This document shows positions 24,288 to 32,555 of a DNA stretch of 64,000 bases, piece after piece (within the stretch, counting starts at the first letter, position 1; every line of letters begins with the position of its first letter). The notes below the pieces were generated by a model, which was given only the letters and a program-made list of their open reading frames with translations, was not told the DNA's origin and ran no database searches. A program made the translations under genes and the position numbers. Origin of the DNA: Anaerolineales bacterium (GTDB taxonomy: Bacteria; Chloroflexota; Anaerolineae; Anaerolineales; Villigracilaceae). The stretch spans positions 1,178,001 through 1,242,000 of the forward strand of contig JAHDWB010000001.1 in assembly GCA_023382595.1 (NCBI GenBank), given 5' to 3'.

Positions 24288-24578
24288 TCAAATCTCCTGT
24301 CCTTTTTGCATGATCTGACAATGTACGATGAAGAAGCCAAAGATGAAACTAAACGCCATGCACCCGCTCCAGAAGAAGTAGGTCATATCAACAGGTACGA
24401 TGCCGCTAAGTTCCAGGGACGGCATGAGAATGGCTCCCACAAGCAATAACAGCCCGATCGATTTGAACAAGACCGGGTGGCGATAGCGGACGAAATCACA
24501 AAACTTTGAACGCCCATTCTGGGTCATATATCCCAGAAATGCCCCTCCAAACAACCCTGTGAAAAGTGAAACTGCCAC
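24288..24578 (-). CDS. Small three-helix membrane protein, YeeE/YedE-like
   Basis: 96 residues, three hydrophobic helices. The opening GLFGGAFLGYMTQNGRSKFC resembles the repeat unit of YeeE/YedE sulfur-compound transporters (G-x-LLGFxLQRGRFC), with the conserved Cys of that repeat present. A GTG start at 24578 has TAGGAGA 7 bases upstream, so the short gene looks intact and not a fragment of a longer frame. Full YeeE/YedE proteins are three to four times longer; this could be a half-size member or a remnant. If the family call holds, it hints that the neighbouring cytochromes deal with a sulfur compound. Confidence 0.5.
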   Translation of the reverse strand: MAVSLFTGLFGGAFLGYMTQNGRSKFCDFVRYRHPVLFKSIGLLLLVGAILMPSLELSGIVPVDMTYFFWSGCMAFSFIFGFFIVHCQIMQKGQEI

Positions 24579-24889
24579 GGTAATTCTCCTACAGGCAAAG
24601 CCAAATTCGGTGGATTTTCAGTGAAACGATGCGCATGTATTTTGGATTTTCATGCTTTACCTGCACTCTTAGCATAGTATCAACAAATCGAAATGACCAG
24701 TATTGAACGTCATCCACTCCTTAAAGAACATGGATGATGCGTTATAAAAAAAATTGATGACCACGCCAGAAAGATCGTAAATCTTGTTATTCGACATGAA
24801 TTGTCAAGAAAATAATATATTTGATTTTCCCCAAGAAAAAGACCCTCAAATGAGGGTCTTTCCGTTCAGTTATTCAACAAATTCACTGT
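24579..24889. other. 311-base intergenic stretch
   Basis: AT-rich. It holds only the terminator of the gene ending at 24890 and, presumably, the promoter of the small YeeE/YedE-like gene. I see no open reading frame with a ribosome binding site and no RNA gene. Confidence 0.6.
24835..24863 (-). terminator. Terminator of the zinc-ribbon membrane protein gene
   Basis: AAAGACCCTCA-TT-TGAGGGTCTTTTTC on the minus strand, 27 bases beyond the stop at 24890; A-rich opposite strand would also work in the other direction. Confidence 0.85.
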
Positions 24890-25795
24890 CTACCCATCCT
24901 GCTGCCTCAACCGCGCCCCGCATGTGCGGCAGAAACGGTCACCTGCTTTGGCGCGCGTCCCGCATTGCGGACAATAGGCATCCACTTCATTGCTGCTGTT
25001 TTCAACCGTCGCACTTGCATTCCTGCGGCGACGCGTCTGACGGGAGGCAGTGCGCCCCGCTTGCAAATAGTATACGATTCCGCCCAGGATCAATATCACC
25101 CCCAGACCGCCAATGATGTACGGCAGGGAATTATTGAATGAAACACGCCCCGGTGTAGTATCGTCCACCGGCGCAACCGGTTGAAGTCCCTGAGGAGGAA
25201 CAGAAAGTGCATCGGAAGATTTTTCATATTGCAGGTTAAAAGCATACTGTTCGCTGCCGGCAAGCCGCACGACTTCGCTGGCATAATAGTTCAATCCATT
25301 GACCACTTCACTGGATGACGATGGAGTGGTCTTAAATGAAATGACATTCATTGGCTCCAATACGCTGACTTGGAAGGCGTCCACCGCATATCCATTGTCC
25401 CACAGGTAGGAGAATGTGCGCTGGTTCCCATTAAAAGCCAGTGGTTGATAGTATTCAAACCTGTAGTGGGCTTTTTGGCTGATCGGCATGGTAAACACCT
25501 GCCATTCGCCCTGTGCTTGTGGTCCGCTAAATTCAGCGTTCAAAAAATTCCGGTCCCCGGACTGAACAGCAACTGCGATCAGGTTCGCATCGTTCGGAAT
25601 GCGGAATGTCAAATCCACAGGCAAAGATACAGCAGGGTCAACCAGAAAATCCACGATGACCAGCATGCTGGGCTGGTCATATTCGGGCCACAGTTGCACA
25701 GTCACACTAGAGAGACTTACATTGGTCTGTGCAGAAACGAACGTCGGGATAACAAGAAGCGCACCAACCATCAGGGTCAGGATCAACCTGCGCAT
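24890..25795 (-). CDS. Secreted-domain membrane protein with C-terminal zinc ribbon
   Basis: 301 residues. Signal peptide (MRRLILTLMVGALLVIP...SAQ), an all-beta extracytoplasmic domain of about 190 residues, one helix near 225-245, a basic stop-transfer RQTRRRRN, and a cytoplasmic double-CxxC zinc ribbon (YCPQCG and FCRTCGAR). Only ATG 25795 fits, with GGAGGA 6 bases upstream; TTG 25807 lies in the ribosome binding site. I do not recognise the outer domain. The topology (outside sensor or binder, inside ribbon) suggests signalling or assembly; no function can be assigned. Confidence 0.7.
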   Translation of the reverse strand: MRRLILTLMVGALLVIPTFVSAQTNVSLSSVTVQLWPEYDQPSMLVIVDFLVDPAVSLPVDLTFRIPNDANLIAVAVQSGDRNFLNAEFSGPQAQGEWQVFTMPISQKAHYRFEYYQPLAFNGNQRTFSYLWDNGYAVDAFQVSVLEPMNVISFKTTPSSSSEVVNGLNYYASEVVRLAGSEQYAFNLQYEKSSDALSVPPQGLQPVAPVDDTTPGRVSFNNSLPYIIGGLGVILILGGIVYYLQAGRTASRQTRRRRNASATVENSSNEVDAYCPQCGTRAKAGDRFCRTCGARLRQQDG

Positions 25796-25878
25796 GGATT
25801 CCTCCAAAAGAGATTTTCCCTTATCTTACCATGTGCGAGATTTAGATTGCAAAGGCGAAGTTTTAGCGTGACCCGCTT

Positions 25879-26775
25879 TTATATCGCGCGCACCAACTGC
25901 CAGCACGCGCGGTTATATGGCGTGGGGATTCCATGCATCACGCCGCGTTTCGTCACCGCACCGCAGATCGCGTCAATCTCCGTTCGCGCACCGCGCCGCA
26001 CATCCTGGAACATGGATGAATGGTTTGCAGCCGTCTTGCGCGCCACATCCTCCGCCGCCGAAACGGGATTGCTGAACGGCAGATGGACGTGCTCGGCATG
26101 AGCCACCGCCGCCGCTTCGTTCGCCAATGCCGACATCACCCTGCGCGCCAGCGGACGCGACAACAACTCGCCGTTGGGGATTTGCAGAAGCGCCGTCAGC
26201 GGATTGATCGCCGCATTGATGACCAGCTTGCCCCAGATGAGCGACCGCGCATCGTCCACGACCTGCAAATTGAAATTGGATGCCCGCAGCGCCGCTTCCA
26301 ACGGACCGAGAGCCTGATTCTGTTCCAGTGACAGGACGCCTTCGCCGCCAACTTTTACAACACCCGGTCCAAGCAGAGTGGCTCCAGTGGTGGTGACGCC
26401 CTGAGAAACCCGATCAGGTCCGAGGTCCCGAATGAGCGTTTCGCGGTTGCCGATCCCGTTCTGGAGCGTAAGCGCGAGTCCATCCCTGGCAAGCGCATCC
26501 TTCAATTGACGCGCCGCCCGCTCCGTCTGCCATGATTTGACCAGCACCAACGCATACTTCGCGCCGCGCACTTCGTTCGGGTCATCCGTTGTGAACACGG
26601 GATAGGCTTGTTCGTTCCCATCCGCACCCATAATACGCGCCCCATTTTCCTGCAGCGACTTCAAACCGTCCTTCCATGTGCCGAGCATGGAAACGGAATG
26701 TCCTGCTGCGCTCAATCGCGCCGCGAAGAGCGTAGCAAGTGCGCCTGTGCCAACCAGTAAGACATTGTCTTTCAT
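25879..26775 (-). CDS. panE: 2-dehydropantoate 2-reductase (ketopantoate reductase)
   Basis: 298 residues. N-terminal Rossmann motif VLLVGTGALATLFAARLS for NADPH, with the ApbA/PanE domains following, including the catalytic Lys region (WGKLVINAAINPLTAL, with Lys in WGKL) and a C-terminal SMFQDVRRGARTEIDAICG. It reduces 2-dehydropantoate to pantoate in vitamin B5 synthesis. The ATG at 26775 follows AGGATG; longer frames overlap panB. It sits 11 bases downstream of panB, so both act in consecutive steps of the same pathway. panC and panD are not in the window. Confidence 0.93.
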   Translation of the reverse strand: MKDNVLLVGTGALATLFAARLSAAGHSVSMLGTWKDGLKSLQENGARIMGADGNEQAYPVFTTDDPNEVRGAKYALVLVKSWQTERAARQLKDALARDGLALTLQNGIGNRETLIRDLGPDRVSQGVTTTGATLLGPGVVKVGGEGVLSLEQNQALGPLEAALRASNFNLQVVDDARSLIWGKLVINAAINPLTALLQIPNGELLSRPLARRVMSALANEAAAVAHAEHVHLPFSNPVSAAEDVARKTAANHSSMFQDVRRGARTEIDAICGAVTKRGVMHGIPTPYNRACWQLVRAI

Positions 26776-26786
26776 CTCAACATCCT

Positions 26787-27662
26787 TTACGAAACTCGTG
26801 AAAATTCGTTCCACTCGTCATCTGTCATTTCGACGGTATGCTCGGGAGCGGGGAAGCGCTTGGTCTCCACATCGTCAATATATTCGGTGAATGCCTTGTT
26901 CATGGCGTCATGCAGGTTGGCATATTTTTTAACGAATTTGGGCGTGAAGCGGTCGAACAGACCGAGCAGATCATGTGTGACCAGCACTTGACCGTCACAG
27001 CCCAACCCAGCGCCGATGCCGATGGTTGGAATGGAAATCTTCTTCGAGATGTATTCCGCCAGCCGCGCAGGGACAGATTCAAGCACAAGGCTGAACGCGC
27101 CCGCGTCTTCAAGAATCTGCGCATCTTCGAGCAGACGTTTCGCCGCCGAGGCATTTTTTCCCTGTGCGCGAAATCCACCCAGTTGATGCACCGATTGCGG
27201 CGTGAGTCCGAGATGTCCCATCACGGGAATTCCCGCTCCAACGATGGCGCGGACGGCATCCGCCCGTTCGCGTCCGCCTTCAAGTTTGACCGCATCCATG
27301 CCGCCCTGTTGCAGGAAGCGACCCGCATTGCGGACAGCCTCTTCCACTGAAACCTGATACGACATGAACGGCATGTCACCGATGAGCAGTGCGGATTTCG
27401 CTCCGCGTGCCACGGCGCGGGCGTGATGAAGCATCTCTTCCATGGTAACGGGCAGCGTGTTTTCGTAGCCCAAGACCACCATTGCCAGCGAATCGCCGAC
27501 GAGAATGGAGTCAATGCCCGCCCTGTCTATCGCCATGGCTGTGGGATAGTCGTAGGCGGTCAGCATGGTGATCGACTCGCCGCGCTCCTTCTTCTGGCGG
27601 AACGTGAGAGTCGTCACTTTTTTTCGTTGTGACGCATTGGTAGAAATGGTTGTTGTTGACAA
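26787..27662 (-). CDS. panB: 3-methyl-2-oxobutanoate hydroxymethyltransferase
   Basis: 291 residues, a normal PanB length. Conserved blocks: AYDYPTAMAIDRAGID, VGDSLAMVVLGYENTLPVTM, the Mg-binding Asp in VGDS and IGDMPF, KLEGG, and GHLGLTPQSVHQLGGF. It transfers a hydroxymethyl group from methylene-tetrahydrofolate to 2-oxoisovalerate, giving ketopantoate, the substrate of PanE encoded next. The start is TTG at 27662 with GGAGGG 6 bases upstream; no ATG lies in a better place. Confidence 0.95.
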   Translation of the reverse strand: MSTTTISTNASQRKKVTTLTFRQKKERGESITMLTAYDYPTAMAIDRAGIDSILVGDSLAMVVLGYENTLPVTMEEMLHHARAVARGAKSALLIGDMPFMSYQVSVEEAVRNAGRFLQQGGMDAVKLEGGRERADAVRAIVGAGIPVMGHLGLTPQSVHQLGGFRAQGKNASAAKRLLEDAQILEDAGAFSLVLESVPARLAEYISKKISIPTIGIGAGLGCDGQVLVTHDLLGLFDRFTPKFVKKYANLHDAMNKAFTEYIDDVETKRFPAPEHTVEMTDDEWNEFSRVS

Positions 27663-27868
27663 GGTACCCTCCGGTAAAGGTAGAGTCCGCGTTGTGTGCT
27701 GACCCCCAGATTTTGCACACGATTTCGGTTGGATTGGTTTTCGCCGTCACGTTCGCGTGGATACGTGCGGTAATTACATTATTCCACAAATTTGTTTTTT
27801 CGCCTATAATAAATTTATCAGAAAAACGTCTCAAATCCTATCAAACTTCCCTGAAGGAGAATTTCACC

Positions 27869-28090
27869 ATGCGAAGAATGTTCGGCTTTTTGATCGGGAT
27901 CTTTGTCGGCGGATTGGTCGGCGCTGTCATTGCCCTTTTGCTTGCCCCCGAATCGGGTGAACACTTGCGCAGTCACCTCCGTGACCGCGGTCAGAACTTC
28001 CTCAACGATGTCCGCCACTCGGCAGATGCCCGCCGCATCGAACTGCGCCACCGGCTGGATACCCTGCGCGCGCCGCGGGAAGAGTTTTAG
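27869..28090 (+). CDS. YtxH-domain small membrane protein
   Basis: 73 residues. One glycine-rich helix at the N terminus (MFGFLIGIFVGGLVGAVIAL) followed by LLLAPESGEHLRSHLRDR, the APxSGxxxR signature of YtxH proteins. Basic, predicted coiled tail. GAAGGAG lies 9 bases before the ATG. YtxH proteins are linked to stress in firmicutes, but no biochemical role is known. Confidence 0.85.
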   Translation: MRRMFGFLIGIFVGGLVGAVIALLLAPESGEHLRSHLRDRGQNFLNDVRHSADARRIELRHRLDTLRAPREEF

Positions 28091-28204
28091 GAATCTACCA
28101 ACTCATTGATTAAATCGAATCCCGGTGGTTTCCATTGGGAATAGTAATCTATCAGGGCGGTTGTCCAGTTACTTAAGTATGGCTGACACAATAGGCAAGT
28201 TGGT

Positions 28205-28250
28205 AATCCGTTATGCGTTTTGTTATAACGTACGCATAACGGATTTTTTT
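28205..28250 (+). terminator. Terminator-like hairpin overlapping the DUF711 leader
   Basis: 14-base perfect arms (28205-28218, 28232-28245; AATCCGTTATGCGT and complement), a 13-base loop, and a run of seven T at 28244-28250. The T run abuts the GGAG ribosome binding site (28251-28254) of the DUF711 gene whose ATG is at 28261. It could end the YtxH transcript or act as an attenuator for the DUF711 gene. Confidence 0.75.
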
Positions 28251-28260
28251 GGAGTTATCC

Positions 28261-29478
28261 ATGAAAATCCGGTCCATTACCTATTTTTGCAACCCAAAAT
28301 CCCCGCTGGATGAGAACGTGTTGAAACAGGCGAGAATTTTTTTATCCAAGGCGAAATCCGCATACGAAGCCAATGGATACGAAGTGCAGACGGTGCGGCT
28401 GGCGACAATCCCCTTTCCGAGGCTGCTCGGCGAAAAAGGCATTGACGAGTTGCCAATGTTCGCAAGTCAGTTTGCAAAGGCAATAAAAGAAGCTGGTATT
28501 TCCTATGCGTCACTTGGACCGGCGTTGCCTGAATTTCCCAGAAGCTACGAGGTGATTCCAGAAGCGATTGCGACGAGTGAGGATGTTTTCTTCGGTGGGG
28601 CAATGACAGATGGAAACAAAATCCATATGGCGGCGGTGAAGGCATGTGCGGAAGTGATCGTCAAGTGCGCGCCGCTTGACCCGAACGGTTTTGCAAATTT
28701 GCGTTTCGCCGCGCTGGCGAACGTCCGCGCGGGCGCGCCTTTTTTCCCGGCGGCATATCATGATAACGATGAGCCTGCTTTTGCGATTGCGGTGGAGTCC
28801 GCTGACGTGGCGGTGAATGTTTTTGCGGAGCAGCCAACTCTGGACGAGGGTCGAAGCGCTCTCGTCGCGGAGATCACGAAACACGGGCAAGCCATCACCC
28901 GTATCGCAAAGAATGAGTTGGCGGATATCCATTTCAAGGGCATTGATTTTTCGCTTGCGCCCTTCCCCGATGATGCACATTCTCTCGGCAACGCGGTCGA
29001 AAAAATGGGCGTGCCGAAGATCGGTTTGCATGGTTCGCTTGCGGCGGCGGCAATCCTCACCGAAGCCATCGAACGCGCGGATTTTCCGCACATCGGCTTC
29101 AACGGTTTTATGCAGCCCGTTCTCGAAGATTCGGTTTTGGCAAAACGCGCCGCGGAGGGGACGCTCATGGTGAAGGATGCGCTCCTGTATTCGGCGGTGT
29201 GCGGCACGGGGCTGGATACGGTTCCACTGCCCGGCGATACCGTTGCGGATGAGATCGCTCCGCTTTTGCTTGACCTGTGTGCCCTGTCGCTGCGATTGGA
29301 CAAACCGCTCACGGCGCGGCTGATGCCTGTTCCCGGCAAACAGGCAGGAGACGCCACTGAGTTCGATTTCGCGTTCTTTGCGAACAGCAGGGTGATGCGG
29401 TTGGAATCCAGCCCACTATTCTATCCCTTGGGCGGGGATGAGACAATTGTATTAAACGCAAAACTTCCCAGACCATAG
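28261..29478 (+). CDS. DUF711-family protein
   Basis: 405 residues from the ATG at 28261, which has GGAG 6 bases upstream. The sequence matches the uncharacterised DUF711 family: N-terminal VRLATIPFPRL region, FFGGAMTDGNKIHMAA, and a conserved RFAALANVRAGAPFFPAAYHDN block. A possible glycyl-radical or folded alpha/beta enzyme, but no reaction is known and none is claimed. Cytoplasmic. It stands alone after a terminator-like hairpin; a convergent GNAT gene ends 27 bases further on. Confidence 0.82.
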   Translation: MKIRSITYFCNPKSPLDENVLKQARIFLSKAKSAYEANGYEVQTVRLATIPFPRLLGEKGIDELPMFASQFAKAIKEAGISYASLGPALPEFPRSYEVIPEAIATSEDVFFGGAMTDGNKIHMAAVKACAEVIVKCAPLDPNGFANLRFAALANVRAGAPFFPAAYHDNDEPAFAIAVESADVAVNVFAEQPTLDEGRSALVAEITKHGQAITRIAKNELADIHFKGIDFSLAPFPDDAHSLGNAVEKMGVPKIGLHGSLAAAAILTEAIERADFPHIGFNGFMQPVLEDSVLAKRAAEGTLMVKDALLYSAVCGTGLDTVPLPGDTVADEIAPLLLDLCALSLRLDKPLTARLMPVPGKQAGDATEFDFAFFANSRVMRLESSPLFYPLGGDETIVLNAKLPRP

Positions 29479-29504
29479 ATCTGGGAAGTTTTGCTATCCA
29501 ACCG

Positions 29505-30275
29505 CTACGGTTTCAAGTAATATGCCGTATAGTTCCCCAACGGAACATATCCAAGTTTTTCCGCCAATTTGCAAGATTCCATGTTTGCCGCGTCCCAATG
29601 AGCATCCATGTTGTGCTCCAAGCACCAGCGGACGAGGTTGGCGGATAACGCTGTTGCAACTCCCTGACGCCGATACTTCTCTTCCACGAACAAACTAACC
29701 TCGATGCCCGTACTGCATACCAACGAAGAATACGCCGCACCGACGACTTCGCCATCCTTCTCAAGATAAAAACCTATTCCACGCTCTTCAAAATCCGCGG
29801 ATGTTTCGAAATCGGAGATATCAACAAAATGATCTTTTCCTTTCAAACTTTCCAGCAAAGCAGTGTCCATTTGCTTGATATCTTGTGCAAACTGGGATTC
29901 CCCGCATAATTTCGTCATATGCGCAGCCGACAAACTGTGCGATGAAAAAATGTAACGTTCGATGGCAATAAACCGTTCTCCGTAATGGGACTTGAACGCT
30001 TCCGCCCACCCCGCAGAAGCGGACATGAACAAGTTGTAGGGCGGAAATCCTTTGAGCATTTCCTGAGCGCCATTACTGTTTACATCTCCGGCAAAATAGT
30101 GAAAGGGACCGATCCGGATCAGATACACAGATGGATGTTTAATATCATCCACATATGCCATGCCCATTTGATCTTCGAGCACACACTCGATGGAAATATC
30201 CACACGTGGAACATTTCTGAAGGCTTGCGCCAGCCGGATGCGATTTGCTTTCGTTAAAGAGTATTCCGATATCAT
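29505..30275 (-). CDS. GNAT-family N-acetyltransferase
   Basis: 256 residues. The acetyl-CoA site is in the C-terminal half (FVEEKYRRQGVATALSANLV, with R-x-x-G-V/A) and the preceding strand GIEVSLFVEE. The N-terminal domain resembles the GNAT_acetyltran (DUF3749-like) family. The ATG at 30275 overlaps the stop of the upstream regulator gene (ATGA) and has GGAGAGAAG ahead of it, so it is translated from the regulator operon. Substrate unknown; a role in resistance or detoxification is possible given its neighbours but untested. Confidence 0.8.
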   Translation of the reverse strand: MISEYSLTKANRIRLAQAFRNVPRVDISIECVLEDQMGMAYVDDIKHPSVYLIRIGPFHYFAGDVNSNGAQEMLKGFPPYNLFMSASAGWAEAFKSHYGERFIAIERYIFSSHSLSAAHMTKLCGESQFAQDIKQMDTALLESLKGKDHFVDISDFETSADFEERGIGFYLEKDGEVVGAAYSSLVCSTGIEVSLFVEEKYRRQGVATALSANLVRWCLEHNMDAHWDAANMESCKLAEKLGYVPLGNYTAYYLKP

Positions 30276-30832
30276 TCTTCTCTCCAATATTCTCCACCGC
30301 CGCCTTCGCGCTTCATCAAACCAGCTCCAACCAGTTCGCGCCGCAGGGATGCGGTATCTGCGTGGAAATTTTTCAAAATATCATTGATCTGTTTCTCGCT
30401 GTAACGTTTGCCGACCTTGAAGGCTTTTTGTGCCACATAACGCAGGATCGCTTCGAGTTTTTTCTTCTGAGCCGGGATGGTCTTCAGGCTTCCATCCGGA
30501 CGGGTGTAGGCAGCGATGACCTTGCGGTCGTAGGCATCCGCATCGACATCTACGACCGAGGCTGCGAGGTTTTCCTGTGAGAACAGACTCCGGGACTTCA
30601 TCTCCAACGCCTTTTCATCCAGTTGATAGACGTTATAGTAGCTGTCCGCTTTGGCGCTGACCAGACCGACTTTAGCTAGCTTTGCCAAATGATGCGAGAC
30701 CGTGGATGCCTTGAGATCGAGCAGGGCGGCGAGTTCCTCCACGCTGTAAGGTTGTTGGGCAAGCAGACCAATGATCTTAAGGCGGTTCGCATCCGACAGA
30801 GCTTTGAAGAAGGTGACAAGATCTTCGCTCAT
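30272..30832 (-). CDS. ArsR-type HTH regulator with DUF2087 domain (second copy)
   Basis: 186 residues. N-terminal ArsR-type winged helix (VTFFKALSDANRLKIIGLLA, then ASTVSHHLAKLAKVGLV) followed by a linker and a C-terminal DUF2087 domain (KKKLEAILRYVAQ..FHADTASLRREL). It is a paralogue of the next gene upstream and overlaps it by 4 bases (ATGA). The metal-binding cysteines of true arsenic sensors are absent from the helix region, so the signal is probably not a metal. Likely represses its own operon. Confidence 0.85.
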   Translation of the reverse strand: MSEDLVTFFKALSDANRLKIIGLLAQQPYSVEELAALLDLKASTVSHHLAKLAKVGLVSAKADSYYNVYQLDEKALEMKSRSLFSQENLAASVVDVDADAYDRKVIAAYTRPDGSLKTIPAQKKKLEAILRYVAQKAFKVGKRYSEKQINDILKNFHADTASLRRELVGAGLMKREGGGGEYWREE

Positions 30833-31380
30833 TTATCACCTTCCTTTACGCGCCAGTAACGCGAGCCATTGCCTTCGCGGGCTAACAGACCTGCATCCAC
30901 GAGGTGGCGGCGCAGCGAGGCGGTATCTTCATTGAAGTGCCGTAGAACATCATTGACCTCCCGTTCTGTGTAATCCCTGTCAAATTCAAAGGATGGAATC
31001 AGGTATTCCAGAAGCGGACGCAGTTTCACCGGCTGGAGGGGAATCTGTTTCACCCTTCCCTGCGCATCGAGCACGGACCTCAGCACCCTTTTCGATTTTT
31101 CATCTAAGCCCGCGGGCGGGGGATAGGATGGCTCTAAATCTGCCAGTTTTTCTTTTGCAAGCGTGGCAAGTTTGTCCTTGTTGAGGGTGTATACGCCATC
31201 GGTTTGGGTGATGGCGCCAACAAATTCAAGAAACCCAAGATGGGTGAGGGAGTCCTTGACGGACAGATTCAACCGCTCCGCGATCTCTTTGCGGGTGGCG
31301 GATTCCTGTGTGAGCAGACCGATGATCCGCAGGCGGTTCGGGTCGGACATGGCTTTGACGTAATCGAGCATTTCATTCAT
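30829..31380 (-). CDS. ArsR-type HTH regulator with DUF2087 domain (first copy)
   Basis: 183 residues, same architecture as its downstream neighbour: helix-turn-helix at the N terminus (YVKAMSDPNRLRIIGLL) and DUF2087 at the C terminus (FEFDRDYTEREVNDVLRHFN..SLRRHLVDAG). DUF2087 is usually found alone or attached to regulators of this kind; its function is not known. The start ATG at 31380 follows GGAAG. It is first in a three-gene overlapping operon with the second copy and a GNAT gene. Confidence 0.85.
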   Translation of the reverse strand: MNEMLDYVKAMSDPNRLRIIGLLTQESATRKEIAERLNLSVKDSLTHLGFLEFVGAITQTDGVYTLNKDKLATLAKEKLADLEPSYPPPAGLDEKSKRVLRSVLDAQGRVKQIPLQPVKLRPLLEYLIPSFEFDRDYTEREVNDVLRHFNEDTASLRRHLVDAGLLAREGNGSRYWRVKEGDK

Positions 31381-31401
31381 GTTTCGCTTCCGTAAATTTA
31401 T

Positions 31402-31417
31402 TTCGATGTTTATCGAA
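31402..31417. promoter_or_regulatory. Dyad upstream of the ArsR-DUF2087 operon
   Basis: TTCGAT-GTTT-ATCGAA, 22 bases before the ATG at 31380. Six-base arms with a 4-base spacer are typical of ArsR-family autoregulatory sites, but this is inferred from position only. Confidence 0.45.
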
Positions 31418-31585
31418 TTAGATTTTAGAGGCGAATTGCCGGTTTGTCAAGGGGGAATCCGCCGTCGGGGAGAAAAGGTTGGGGAGGCTGGACCGGCGCA
31501 GGCGGAGGGCGAAGCGTTCAAATATCCGCGGGGTTGTATGGGTTATAATGCGGTTCGACCAACTCAATTTAATCAGGAGGTGTCA

Positions 31586-32506
31586 GTGGATCTCACGAAG
31601 CACGCTTTCTTTGAGGGAAAGATCGTCCCCTTAAGTGAGGCAAATATCAATATTGCCACACATGGATTTTTATATGGAACCGCCGTTTTCGGCGGGGTTC
31701 GGGCATACTGGAACGAAGAGAAGCAAAATCTCTTCGTTTTTCGTCCCTATGACCATTTCCGCCGTTTATTGAATTCCGGGCGGATGCTGGCGATGAGCAG
31801 CCCGTACGATGAGGAGGGATTGATACAGCTTACGCTCGATCTGTTGAAGGCAGACAATTGGAAGCAGGACGTGTACCTGCGCCCCACCATGTATAAAGCT
31901 GACCTGGGCATTGGCGTGCGCCTGCACAACTTGAAAGATGAGTTCTGCATGTTCGTGATCGCGTATGAGCCGTATGTCAAGAACGACACGAACGCGCATG
32001 TGACGATCTCTTCCTGGCGGCGCATTGACGATAATGTCATTCCGGCGCGCGGAAAAGTGGCGGGCGCGTACGCCAACTCGGCGCTGATCAAAACGGATGC
32101 GAACCGTGCCGGTTTCGACGAGGCAATTGTGCTGGACAACAACGGACATGTTTCGGAAGGTTCGGCGATGAATATTTTCATGGTGCGTGATGGTGTGGTG
32201 ATCACGCCGCCCGTGACGGATAATATCCTCGAAGGCATTACGCGCCGTTCCATCATCGAGATCGCCCGCAAGGAACTTGGGCTTGACGTGGTGGAACGTT
32301 CCATCGACCGCACGGAGGTTTTCATCGCGGAAGAGATGTTCATGACCGGGACCGCCGCACAGGTGGTGGCGATCACAAAAGTGGATCACCGCCCGGTTGG
32401 CAGCGGCGCGATGGGTCCGGTGACAACTAAAATACGGACCACGTTCGACGATATTGTGCGGGCAAAGAACCCGAAATATTCCCACTGGAATGTGGAAGTG
32501 AAGTAA
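31586..32506 (+). CDS. ilvE: Branched-chain amino acid aminotransferase
   Basis: 306 residues, the usual IlvE length. The catalytic PLP lysine is K157 in ARGKVAGAYANSA. Other family marks are THGFLYGTAVFGGVRAY and SEGSAMNIFMV. It transfers an amino group from branched-chain amino acids to 2-oxoglutarate, the last step of valine, leucine and isoleucine synthesis. I use the GTG at 31586, with AGGAGG 6 bases upstream, and not the long upstream in-frame stretch; TATAAT 40 bases earlier gives a promoter. It stands alone. Confidence 0.95.
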   Translation: MDLTKHAFFEGKIVPLSEANINIATHGFLYGTAVFGGVRAYWNEEKQNLFVFRPYDHFRRLLNSGRMLAMSSPYDEEGLIQLTLDLLKADNWKQDVYLRPTMYKADLGIGVRLHNLKDEFCMFVIAYEPYVKNDTNAHVTISSWRRIDDNVIPARGKVAGAYANSALIKTDANRAGFDEAIVLDNNGHVSEGSAMNIFMVRDGVVITPPVTDNILEGITRRSIIEIARKELGLDVVERSIDRTEVFIAEEMFMTGTAAQVVAITKVDHRPVGSGAMGPVTTKIRTTFDDIVRAKNPKYSHWNVEVK

Positions 32507-32510
32507 AACA

Positions 32511-32543
32511 AAAAATCCGCCGATTTTATCGGCGGATTTTTTT
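32511..32543 (+). terminator. Terminator of ilvE
   Basis: AAAAATCCGCCGA, loop TTTTA, complementary arm and T run; 5 bases after the ilvE stop and shared with the convergent gene ending at 32556. Confidence 0.88.
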
Positions 32544-32555
32544 GATTGTTCGTAA

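Noticed and set aside
28105-28130. T-loop-like TCGAATCCC, considered as a tRNA remnant
   Set aside because: No acceptor, D or anticodon stem can be formed around it.
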